64,000 bases of DNA, taken from contig NZ_CP077073.1 in the NCBI RefSeq assembly GCF_019139535.1, positions 3,686,501-3,750,500 of the forward strand, read 5' to 3'. Positions 56,830-64,000 of this stretch are shown piece after piece. Source of the stretch: Pseudomonas muyukensis. GTDB taxonomy: Bacteria > Pseudomonadota > Gammaproteobacteria > Pseudomonadales > Pseudomonadaceae. The position numbers and the translations under genes were made by a program. Each line of letters starts with the position of its first letter. Positions within the stretch are counted from its first letter, which is position 1. The notes beneath the pieces are model-generated. The model did no database searches. It worked only from the letters and a program-made list of their open reading frames with translations, and had not been told where the DNA came from.

Positions 56830-57357
56830 CCGGTGTTCGCCGGCAAGCCGGCTCCTACCCTGATTGCGACCTGCCTGGCCCGTAGCCAGCTTGCTGGCGA
56901 ACCAGGCGCCGCGGTGCTTGGCACCGGCTGTGCCGGTGTTCGCCGGCAATGCCGGCTCCTACCCTGATTGCGACCTGCCTGGCCCGTAGCCAGCTTGCTG
57001 GCGAACCAGGCGCCGCGGTGCTTGGCACTCCTACCCTGATTGCGACCTGCCTGGCCCGTAGGAGCCAGCTTGCTGGCGAACCAGGCGCCGCGGTGCTTGG
57101 CACCGGCTGCGCCGGTGTTCGCCGGCAATGCCGGCTCCTACCCTGATTGCGACCAGCCTGGCCCGTAGGAGCCAGCCTTGCTGGCGAACCAGGCGCCGCG
57201 GTGCTTGGCACCGGCTGCGCCGGTGTTCGCCGGCAAGCCGGCTCCTACCCTGATTGCGACCTGCCTGGCCCGTAGGAGCCAGCCTTGCTGGCGAACCAGG
57301 CGCCGCGGTGCTTGGCACCGGCTGCGCCGGTACTCGCCGGCAAGCCGGCTCCTGCAG
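56830..57357. repeat. REP-type tandem array, five units
   Basis: The phrase CTCCTACCCTGATTGCGACC recurs at 56852, 56957, 57028, 57135 and 57242 (periods about 105, 71, 107 and 107). Each full unit carries a REP palindrome (CGCCGGCAAGCCGGCTCCTA) and an inverted one (GGAGCCAGCTTGCTGGCGAA). Unit 3 is shortened by about 35 bp. The array sits between two convergent genes and encodes nothing. Confidence 0.85.
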
Positions 57358-57385
57358 TGTCACCCAGCCCGCCGCCAACCGGTTC

Positions 57386-57823
57386 TCAGCAGCCCTTGGC
57401 AGCTTCCTGGGCCGACACCGGCACGTCGAATACCTTGTCGAAGCCCCACTGGAAGACAAAGGCGTAGACGAAGAAGAACACGAACAACGCCAGGTTGGTC
57501 ACCAATGCCGCCCACAGGCTGATGTCCAGCCAGTACGCCACCAGCGGCAGCAGGATCAGCACCAGCCCACCCTCGAAACCCAGCGCATGCAGCAAGCGAC
57601 GCAAGAAGGTGCGGCTGCGCTTTTGCTGGCGCGCCTCCCAGCGCTCGAACGCCCAGTTGTAGGCCATGTTCCAACTCATGGCGATGCCCGACATCAGGAT
57701 CGACAGCACCGTCGATTGCGCCATGCCCGCGGCGAACGCCAGTTCCAGCGCCGGCGCCACGCAAGCCACGGCAATCGCCTCGTAGAGAATGGCCTGAACG
57801 ACTTTGCGCGCCTTGCCTTGCAT
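57386..57823 (-). CDS. PACE-family efflux transporter
   Basis: 145 residues with four helices forming two tandem bacterial-transmembrane-pair domains. Family marks: KVVQAILYEAIAVACVAP, SWNMAYNWAFERWEAR (with the Asn-Trp pair) and LHALGFEGGLVLILLPLVAY. PACE proteins such as AceI expel chlorhexidine, polyamines and dyes with the proton gradient. GAGGGAG lies before the ATG. A TetR-type palindrome lies 70 nt upstream, suggesting inducible expression; no regulator gene lies in this window. Confidence 0.88.
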   Translation of the reverse strand: MQGKARKVVQAILYEAIAVACVAPALELAFAAGMAQSTVLSILMSGIAMSWNMAYNWAFERWEARQQKRSRTFLRRLLHALGFEGGLVLILLPLVAYWLDISLWAALVTNLALFVFFFVYAFVFQWGFDKVFDVPVSAQEAAKGC

Positions 57824-57892
57824 GTGCTGCTCCCTCAGAAAAGACCGGTCACGTTACTAAAACTGTCCTACAAGTAAAAGTCAGAAATACTT

Positions 57893-57912
57893 TATTGACT
57901 GACCGTTCAATC
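57893..57912. promoter_or_regulatory. TetR-type palindrome upstream of the PACE gene
   Basis: ATTGA-CTGACCGT-TCAAT gives perfect 5-bp arms in an 18-bp pseudo-palindrome, resembling operators bound by TetR/BetI-like repressors. It is 70-90 nt upstream of the PACE start, in the 317-bp gap to wecB. Nothing else firm is seen in that gap apart from GC-rich leader sequence before wecB. Confidence 0.45.
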
Positions 57913-58140
57913 AAGAAAAACTAGCATAAACGTTTCCGCAAGCTGCATCTCCCTGGTGTCCGGCCCCCTTCCCGCGCCGACACGACCCCGCTTGCATGAC
58001 GCCTCGCCAGGGTTTTCCCTGCCGCCTTGAGGGTCATCGGGCGCATTGGACAACCCCGCATTCGGCTGCTTGTATCTATCACGTGCGAGCGGCGACACGT
58101 CGTACAACTTCGTCCAGGGAATCGAACGAGGAACTCCACG

Positions 58141-59295
58141 ATGGCCTACACCGTGATGATGGTTTTCGGTACCCGCCCGGAAGCGATCAAGATGGCCCCG
58201 CTGGCCCGGGTGCTGCGCAACTGGCCCGAGGTCGACCTGCGTATCTGCTCCACCGGCCAGCACCGCGAAATGCTCGAACAGGTGCTCACCGCCTTCGGCC
58301 TGACGGTCGACCAGGACCTCAGGGTGATGACCCAGAACCAGACCCTCAACGGCCTGTCCCGCGACCTGCTGGACAAGCTCGACCAGGCCTACGAACAGGC
58401 CCGGCCGGACATCGTCCTGGTCCACGGCGACACCACCACCAGCTTCATCGCCTCGCTGGCGGCGTTCCAGCGGCATATTCCCATCGGCCATGTGGAAGCC
58501 GGGCTGCGTACCGGCAACTTGCAGCAGCCGTGGCCCGAGGAGGCCAACCGGCGCCTGACCGGGGTGCTCGCCGACCTGCACTTCACCCCCACCCGCGACT
58601 CGGACGCCAACCTGATCCGCGAGGGGGTAGCGCCCGAGCACATCGAAGTCACCGGCAACACGGTCATCGACGCCCTGCTGTGGATGCGCGACAAGCTCGA
58701 ACAGGACAACTGGCGCCCTGCGCCCGACTCCCCGCTGAATGTCCTGCGCGACGACCAGCGCATGGTGCTGATTACCGGCCACCGCAGGGAGAACTTCGGC
58801 AGCGGCTTCGAACGCATCTGCGTGGCCCTGGCCGAACTGGCCCTGCGCTACCCGGATGTGCAGTTCCTCTATCCGGTACACCTCAACCCGCAGGTTCAGC
58901 ACGCGGTGTACAGCGTGCTGTCCGGTCGCGACAACATCCACCTGGTCGCGCCCCAGGACTACCCGCACTTCGTCTGGCTGATGAACCGCGCCCACATCAT
59001 CCTCACCGACTCCGGCGGCGTGCAGGAAGAGGCGCCCGCGCTGGGCAAGCCGGTACTGGTGCTGCGCAAGGTCACCGAGCGCCCCGCAGTGCTCAAGGGC
59101 GGCACGGTCAAGCTGGTTGGCACCCTGACCGAACGTATCGTCCATGAAACCAGCCAGTTGCTCGACGACCCAGCGGCCTATGCGCGCATGGCCCAGGTGT
59201 ACACGCCGTTCGGCGACGGCCACGCCAGCGAGCGCATCGCCGAACGCCTGAGCCGCTGGTTCGCCGAGCAACCTGCCGCACGGGACGACGCATGA
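58141..59295 (+). CDS. wecB: UDP-N-acetylglucosamine 2-epimerase (non-hydrolysing)
   Basis: 384 residues from ATG 58141, preceded by CGAGGAACTCCACG. GT-B fold motifs: VFGTRPEAIKMAPL, GQHREML, VHGDTTTS, GHVEAGLRTGN, ITGHRRENFG and DSGGVQEEAPALGKP. It interconverts UDP-GlcNAc and UDP-ManNAc in the cytoplasm. The 4-nt overlap with nfrB implies that UDP-ManNAc is made on the spot for that glycosyltransferase. In E. coli wecB lies elsewhere, in the enterobacterial common antigen cluster, yet is needed for N4 phage adsorption, consistent with this linkage. Confidence 0.93.
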   Translation: MAYTVMMVFGTRPEAIKMAPLARVLRNWPEVDLRICSTGQHREMLEQVLTAFGLTVDQDLRVMTQNQTLNGLSRDLLDKLDQAYEQARPDIVLVHGDTTTSFIASLAAFQRHIPIGHVEAGLRTGNLQQPWPEEANRRLTGVLADLHFTPTRDSDANLIREGVAPEHIEVTGNTVIDALLWMRDKLEQDNWRPAPDSPLNVLRDDQRMVLITGHRRENFGSGFERICVALAELALRYPDVQFLYPVHLNPQVQHAVYSVLSGRDNIHLVAPQDYPHFVWLMNRAHIILTDSGGVQEEAPALGKPVLVLRKVTERPAVLKGGTVKLVGTLTERIVHETSQLLDDPAAYARMAQVYTPFGDGHASERIAERLSRWFAEQPAARDDA

Positions 59296-61466
59296 GCCTG
59301 GCCTTCATCGATTTCCTCACCTATGTGCTGTTCGGCCTGAAGATCCTGGCCATCGTCCTGGCCACCTTGATGTTCGTGCTCGGCCTGGACGACCTGTTCA
59401 TCGACCTGTGCTACTGGGGCCGCAAGCTGATCCGGCGCTTTCGCATCTACGACAAGTACGAGAAAGCCGACGAGAAGCGTCTGTTCGAGGTGCCGGAAAA
59501 GCCCCTGGCGATCATGGTGCCGGCCTGGAACGAGGTCGGCGTGGTCGGCGAAATGGCGCGCCTGGCGGCCTCGACCATCGACTACGAGAACTACCAGATC
59601 TTCGTCGGCACCTACCCCAACGACCCACAGACCCAGGCCGACGTCGATGCCGTGTGCCTGCACTACCCCAACGTGCACAAGGTGGTCTGCGCCCGCCCTG
59701 GCCCCACCAGCAAGGCCGACTGCCTGAACAACATCATCGACGCCATCCTGCGCTTCCAGCAGGACGCGCGCATCGAGTTCGCCGGGTTCATCCTGCATGA
59801 CGCCGAGGACGTGATCTCGCCCATGGAGCTGCGCCTGTACAACTACCTGCTGCCGAACAAGGACATGATCCAGATCCCGGTGTACCCCTATGCCCCGGAA
59901 TGGAAAGGCTTCACCGCCGGCCACTACGTCGACGAGTTCGCCGAGAACCACGGCAAGGACGTGATCGTGCGCGAGGCCCTCACCGGCCAGGTACCCAGCG
60001 CTGGCGTCGGTACCTGCTTCAGCCGTCGGGCGATCAGCGCGCTGCTCGAGGACGGCGACGGTATCGCCTTCGATGTGCAGAGTCTTACCGAAGACTATGA
60101 CATTGGTTTTCGCCTGAAGCAGAAAGGCATGAAGTGCATCTTCGCCCGCTACTCGATCACCGACCCCGCCCTGGCCCTCAAGCAGGACTGGCGCCCCGGC
60201 ATGAGCCGCGAGTTCGCCCAGGTGATCTGCGTGCGCGAGCACTTCCCGCGCGACTGGCAACACGCCATCCGGCAGAAGTCGCGGTGGATCGTCGGCATCG
60301 TCTTCCAGGGCACCAGCAACCTGGGCTGGAGCCGCAAGGGCGCGCTCAACTATTTCCTCTGGCGTGACCGCCGTGGGCTGTTCGCCTACCTGCTGAGCTT
60401 CCTGGTCAACCTGTTGCTGCTGGTGCTGCTGGCCATGTGGCTGGTCACCGTCATTGCCCCCGATTCGTGGCGCTTCATGTCGATCCTCAGCGACAGTCAC
60501 CTGCTCACCACGCTGCTGTGGCTCAACGGCCTGCTGCTGTTCAATCGCCTGTTCCAGCGTTTCTGGTTCGTCACCCGCTACTACGGCATCTTCGAGGGCC
60601 TGCTGTCGGCACCGCGGATGATGTGGAGCAACTTCGTCAACTTCTTCGCCAACCTGCGCGCCCTGCGCCAGGTGATGGAGATGGGCGACTCGCGGCGGGT
60701 GGCCTGGGACAAGACCACCCACGAGTTCCCCGCCCTCGCCTCGCCGGCACGCACGCCGCTGGGCCAGCGCCTGGTGGAAAAAGGCCTGATCAGCCAAGCG
60801 CAACTGGAACAGGCGATCACCAGCCCGGTACGCCGGCGCCTGGGCCGCGAGCTGCTGTTGCGCGGCTGGATCGACAGCGAGCAGCTGGCCCAGGCCCTGG
60901 CCGAACAGCTGGACCTGCCCTGGGCGCCGCTCAACCCGTTCAAGATCGCCCCAGCGCTGATCGCCAAGCTGCCGCGCAAGCTGGCCACCCACTACGGCGT
61001 GCTGCCGGTGGAGGAAGACGGCCAGACCCTGGTGCTGGCCAGCGAAAGCCCGGTCAGCCAGGTGTCCCTGGGCGTCATCAGCCGCCAGCTCAAGCGCCCG
61101 GTGCGCGCCCGCCTGGCCCCCCAGGGCCGGGTCACCCTGGGCCTGCGCCACCACTACCCCAGCCCCTGGCAAAAACCGGAAACCCGCGAAATGCTCGCGG
61201 TGCTGGAGCGTCACCAGGACGACGCCGCGCTGCTGGAAAAGGTCAGCAGCCACCAGGTGATGCTTGGTGCCCTGCTGCAAGTGCGCGGCATGGTGCCGGT
61301 CACCCTGTTCAACCAGGCGCTGATCGACTTCAACCCCGAGCAGCAGAGCCTGGGCGAGCACCTGATCGCCCGCGGCATCATTACCGAAGCCGTGCTGCAA
61401 CAGGCCCTCGCCGAACAGGCCAGCGAACAGCAGGCGGCCTACGAACTGACCCGGGAGGTGGCATGA
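59292..61466 (+). CDS. nfrB: NfrB-like inner-membrane glycosyltransferase
   Basis: 724 residues. An N-terminal helix (about 10-32) precedes a GT2 domain with MVPAWNEVGVVGEMA, FILHDAEDVISP (metal-binding acidic pair), LTEDYDIGFRLKQKG and QKSRWIVGI (the QxxRW processivity motif). Two or more helices follow (from about 365, YLLSFLVNLLLLVLLAMWLV). The C-terminal 230 residues form tandem MshEN-type domains (LVEKGLISQAQLEQAI; LIARGIITEAVLQQAL), which bind c-di-GMP in other proteins. NfrB polymerises an aminosugar surface glycan used as the N4 phage receptor. Overlaps both neighbours by 4 nt. Confidence 0.9.
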   Translation: MSLAFIDFLTYVLFGLKILAIVLATLMFVLGLDDLFIDLCYWGRKLIRRFRIYDKYEKADEKRLFEVPEKPLAIMVPAWNEVGVVGEMARLAASTIDYENYQIFVGTYPNDPQTQADVDAVCLHYPNVHKVVCARPGPTSKADCLNNIIDAILRFQQDARIEFAGFILHDAEDVISPMELRLYNYLLPNKDMIQIPVYPYAPEWKGFTAGHYVDEFAENHGKDVIVREALTGQVPSAGVGTCFSRRAISALLEDGDGIAFDVQSLTEDYDIGFRLKQKGMKCIFARYSITDPALALKQDWRPGMSREFAQVICVREHFPRDWQHAIRQKSRWIVGIVFQGTSNLGWSRKGALNYFLWRDRRGLFAYLLSFLVNLLLLVLLAMWLVTVIAPDSWRFMSILSDSHLLTTLLWLNGLLLFNRLFQRFWFVTRYYGIFEGLLSAPRMMWSNFVNFFANLRALRQVMEMGDSRRVAWDKTTHEFPALASPARTPLGQRLVEKGLISQAQLEQAITSPVRRRLGRELLLRGWIDSEQLAQALAEQLDLPWAPLNPFKIAPALIAKLPRKLATHYGVLPVEEDGQTLVLASESPVSQVSLGVISRQLKRPVRARLAPQGRVTLGLRHHYPSPWQKPETREMLAVLERHQDDAALLEKVSSHQVMLGALLQVRGMVPVTLFNQALIDFNPEQQSLGEHLIARGIITEAVLQQALAEQASEQQAAYELTREVA

Positions 61467-64000
61467 AGCCGCGTATTTCCCTGGCGCTGGCCAGCCTCTT
61501 GCTGTGTTCCTCCACCCTGGCCGCGCCAACCGCGCCGATGACCGACTTCCAGCGTTTCACCAGCTTTCCGTTCATGGAGCGTGGTTACCGCGAGGCGCAG
61601 AAGGACAATTGGGCCGAGGTCGAGCGCCTGACCCGCCATGTGTTGGGGCGCGTGCCCAACAACAACGAGGCCCGCGCGCTGCTGGCCCAGGCCCTGGCCC
61701 ATCAGCGCCGCTACCAGGAGGCCGAGGCGATCGCCGAGGACCTGGACGACAACCCCGAGCACGCCGATGCCCTGCTCGAGCTGCGCCTGACCTGGATCGA
61801 GCAGGATCCGCCCTCGTCCAGCCAGGTGCAAGCCTGGTTGGCCAAGAGCGAAGGCCAGCAGCGCGTACGCCTGTGGCAGGCCTACAGCGTCAGCCTGGCC
61901 AAGTTCGGTGGCGCGGCCAAAGCCCTGGAATGGCTCAACCACTTGCCGCCCGGCGACAACGGCATGGTCCTGCGCCTGACCCGGGCCAATTTCGCCGAGC
62001 AATTGCGCAACTGGGGCGCGACCATCGACCAGCTGCAGCCACTGGCGGACCAGGGCGAACTGCCGCCGCAGGACTGGCAGCGCCTGGCCAATGCCTATAT
62101 CCAGCAGGTCGACGAGCGCAACCTGAACCAGCTGCTGGCCAGCGCGCCGTCCCAGGCGGTGGCCACCCGCACCCGCCTGGCCATGGCCGAGCGCGCCATC
62201 GCCATGGGCCATAACCAGCAGGCCGAGCGTTGGTTGCACAGCGTGCCGGAGGACCAGTTGCAACAGCCCGAACAGCGCCAGCAGCTGTGGGAGCTGGCCC
62301 GCGAAGGCGACGACGCGCCGCGGGTACGGCGCCTGAGCAATGAACTGCAACGTCCCTGCCTGGAGACCGTCGACTGGCTGTCGCACAAGGACCTGACCCT
62401 GGCCCGCGAACAGCTCAAGCAGTGCCAGGCCAGCGACAACCCAAGGTCCTACGCGATCCTCAAGCAGCGCCTGTACGGTGATCCGCCCCAGCCACCGCAA
62501 CCGCGCACGCCGGAGCAATGGCAACAGCGCTACCGCCAGACCGGTGACCTGGCCGCCCTGGAGCAAGCCACCTTCCTGCTGCTCGAGCAAGGCCAGGCCG
62601 AGCGTGCCCGGCAATGGCTCGAACAGGCCTACGACCGCCGCCAGGGGCGCCTGACGCCCTCGCTGTTGCAGCGCCTGGGCAACCTGTACGCGCGCAGCGA
62701 CGGCCCATTGGATCGCCAGCGCATACTGGCCCTGATCCCGCGGGTCGATGCCGGCACCCGCGGCCAGTTGCTGGGGCGCCTGGCCGAGGCCGGGCAGTGT
62801 GACGCCGTGCGCCAGGCTGTGCCGGCCAGCCCCAGCGAAGCAGGCCAGTACCGGGCCCTGGGCCGTTGCGCCATGCCCGCCCAGCCGGGCGAAGCGGTGG
62901 TCTACTATCAGCGCGCCGAGCGCCTGGGCGACCCCAGCAGCCGGCTGCCCCTGGCCTATGCCTTGGAGGCCTCGGGCGACGCCGAGGCAGCGCTGCCAAT
63001 CTGGAACAGCCTGCCCGCCAGCGCCTGGAACGACAACGCACGGCTGACCGCCGCCCGCGGCGCCCTGAATGCCGGCGACGGCGCCGCCGCTCGCCGCCAT
63101 TGGGACGCGGCGGCGCACCAGAGCGCCGACGACTGGGCGCTGGGCGCGGCCATCGCGCAAAGTCTGGGCGACACCCAGCAGGCCCTGGCCTTGCAGCGCG
63201 AAGCGTTGCGCCACGGCCCGCGCGCCGATCACTACTACGCCGCCGCCGGCACCGCCCAGCAGGCCGGCGACAGCGCCCAGAGCAGCGCCTGGCTGGCCGA
63301 GGCCGTGCGCCTGGCGCCCGAGCAGCCACGCTACCGCGCCGACTACGGCATGCGCCTGGCCGGCGCCGAGGACCAGGCCCTGCGCCGCCAGTCGATCCCC
63401 TACCTGCAACGCGCCAGCGGCGACTTCCCCGAGGACTACCGCCTGGGCGAGACCCTGGCCCTGCGCTACGACGAAGCCGAGGACAGCGCCGCCGCCCGCG
63501 CCGAGTTGCGCCGGGTACTGGACGTGGAACAGAACCTGGTCGACGGCGGCGACGAGTACGGCAGCCTCGACGCCCGCAAGTATCGCCAGCGCCGCGCCCA
63601 TGAAACCCTGTCGCGGCGCGACACCATCACCCTGGCCAGCACCTGGTCGCCGGCCGGCACTTCGACCAACGACAAGTTCCTCGACACCGGCGAGCGCAGC
63701 GGCACGTCGCGCAAGGCCCGTTCGCAGAACGTCCAGCTGGCCATGTGGGACCACGCCCTGGGCGAGCAACCGAGCCGCAACGGCAGTACCCTGTCGGTGT
63801 ATGGCCGGGTGCTGTTCGGCGGCCAGAGCCGCACCGACTACGCGCAGAGCATGGGTACCGGCGTGGGCCTGCGCTACAAGCCGCTGGGCCAGGCCAACCT
63901 CAACCTGTACGCCGAGCTGTACCACCAGCGCCAGATCGACAGCGAGCACTACAACGGCCTGAGCCTGGGCGAGTTGCTCAGCCCGGCCAAGGTCGGCGGC
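61463..64000 (+). CDS. nfrA: NfrA-like outer-membrane glycan export protein (3' end outside window)
   Basis: The frame opens at ATG 61463 behind GGAGG and runs without a stop to the window end (846 codons present). A signal peptide (ISLALASLLLCSSTLA) precedes many TPR-like repeats (DNWAEVERLTRHVLGRVPNN; QALAHQRRYQEAEAIAEDL). Near residue 730 the sequence turns to amphipathic strands (TLSVYGRVLFGG; NLNLYAELYHQRQ), the start of a C-terminal beta-barrel. NfrA is the N4 adsorption protein A, which takes the NfrB-made glycan to the surface. The missing part is the rest of the barrel. Confidence 0.9.
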   Translation, partial: MKPRISLALASLLLCSSTLAAPTAPMTDFQRFTSFPFMERGYREAQKDNWAEVERLTRHVLGRVPNNNEARALLAQALAHQRRYQEAEAIAEDLDDNPEHADALLELRLTWIEQDPPSSSQVQAWLAKSEGQQRVRLWQAYSVSLAKFGGAAKALEWLNHLPPGDNGMVLRLTRANFAEQLRNWGATIDQLQPLADQGELPPQDWQRLANAYIQQVDERNLNQLLASAPSQAVATRTRLAMAERAIAMGHNQQAERWLHSVPEDQLQQPEQRQQLWELAREGDDAPRVRRLSNELQRPCLETVDWLSHKDLTLAREQLKQCQASDNPRSYAILKQRLYGDPPQPPQPRTPEQWQQRYRQTGDLAALEQATFLLLEQGQAERARQWLEQAYDRRQGRLTPSLLQRLGNLYARSDGPLDRQRILALIPRVDAGTRGQLLGRLAEAGQCDAVRQAVPASPSEAGQYRALGRCAMPAQPGEAVVYYQRAERLGDPSSRLPLAYALEASGDAEAALPIWNSLPASAWNDNARLTAARGALNAGDGAAARRHWDAAAHQSADDWALGAAIAQSLGDTQQALALQREALRHGPRADHYYAAAGTAQQAGDSAQSSAWLAEAVRLAPEQPRYRADYGMRLAGAEDQALRRQSIPYLQRASGDFPEDYRLGETLALRYDEAEDSAAARAELRRVLDVEQNLVDGGDEYGSLDARKYRQRRAHETLSRRDTITLASTWSPAGTSTNDKFLDTGERSGTSRKARSQNVQLAMWDHALGEQPSRNGSTLSVYGRVLFGGQSRTDYAQSMGTGVGLRYKPLGQANLNLYAELYHQRQIDSEHYNGLSLGELLSPAKVGG

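Noticed and set aside
56830..57357. CRISPR array
   Set aside because: Repeated units are long, adjacent, without unique spacers, and contain REP palindromes; no cas gene is present.
59178..63949. Two very long minus-strand frames opposite nfrB and nfrA
   Set aside because: NfrB and NfrA have coherent domains on the plus strand; the antisense frames have none.
1..64000. tRNA, rRNA or riboswitch genes
   Set aside because: No cloverleaf, 3'-CCA-like context or conserved rRNA stretch was noticed by eye; a covariance-model scan was not possible.

Overview
The window looks like a chromosomal segment of a Pseudomonas, most likely of the P. putida group. This rests on gene content: a Fap-type amyloid operon, azoR beside a LysR gene, uppP, a pnuC/nadR-like pair, wecB-nfrB-nfrA, and REP-like sequences of the kind common in that group. 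No rRNA or tRNA gene was seen. The right part (about 38.4-64 kb) is GC-rich with ordinary host codon use. The left part (1 to about 35 kb) is visibly less GC-rich, mosaic and full of gene fragments. This indicates an accessory island joined to a core backbone.

Island, 1-35 kb. The window opens inside an AddAB/RecB-like pair: a PD-(D/E)XK nuclease protein cut by the window edge, and a UvrD helicase-nuclease. A phospholipase D-like gene follows but is broken. Next come a 2031-residue STAND protein with a Cap4-like N-terminal nuclease (Avs-like layout), a broken nucleoid-associated protein gene, and a PrlF-YhaV toxin-antitoxin pair. A TIGR04141/DUF6119-type protein precedes a four-gene Wadjet (SMC-like plasmid-defence) operon in the unusual order C-B-A-D. 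Then come a 508-residue protein with a C-terminal nuclease fold, scars of crcB and of a short-chain dehydrogenase gene, a 1361-residue STAND protein with a possible C-terminal nuclease domain, an orphan 418-residue protein, and a pair of DUF262 (GmrSD-like) proteins. Two copies of a block of about 200 bp, carrying the last 18 codons of yhaV and integrase-arm-like sites, lie at 13.2 and 34.9 kb and bracket the Wadjet-to-DUF262 section. A second repeated block recurs at 13.4 and 29.3 kb, with short pieces at 31.2 and 35.1 kb. The island therefore seems to have been built by successive insertions and partial deletions.

Transition, 35.4-38.4 kb. This holds an isocitrate lyase/PEP mutase-family gene, a 140-bp MITE-like element, a small zinc-ribbon membrane protein, a chromosomal Qnr-type pentapeptide-repeat gene, and a frameshifted C-terminal relic of a tyrosine integrase directly before the ABC-F gene ybiT.

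Core, 38.4-64 kb. In order: ybiT, an MFS transporter, a secreted alpha/beta hydrolase, azoR facing a LysR regulator across a perfect operator-like palindrome, a MmcQ/YjbR protein, a DUF1294 protein, uppP, a chemoreceptor with a sigma-28-like promoter, pnuC and a nadR-like kinase. A six-gene Fap-like amyloid operon follows, with a sigma-54-like promoter in front and a strong hairpin terminator between fapC and fapD. Then come an LTA synthase-like sulfatase, a REP array, a PACE efflux gene behind a TetR-type palindrome, and the wecB-nfrB-nfrA operon. That operon should make and export an N-acetylmannosamine-type surface glycan, the N4-phage receptor type; nfrA is cut by the window end.
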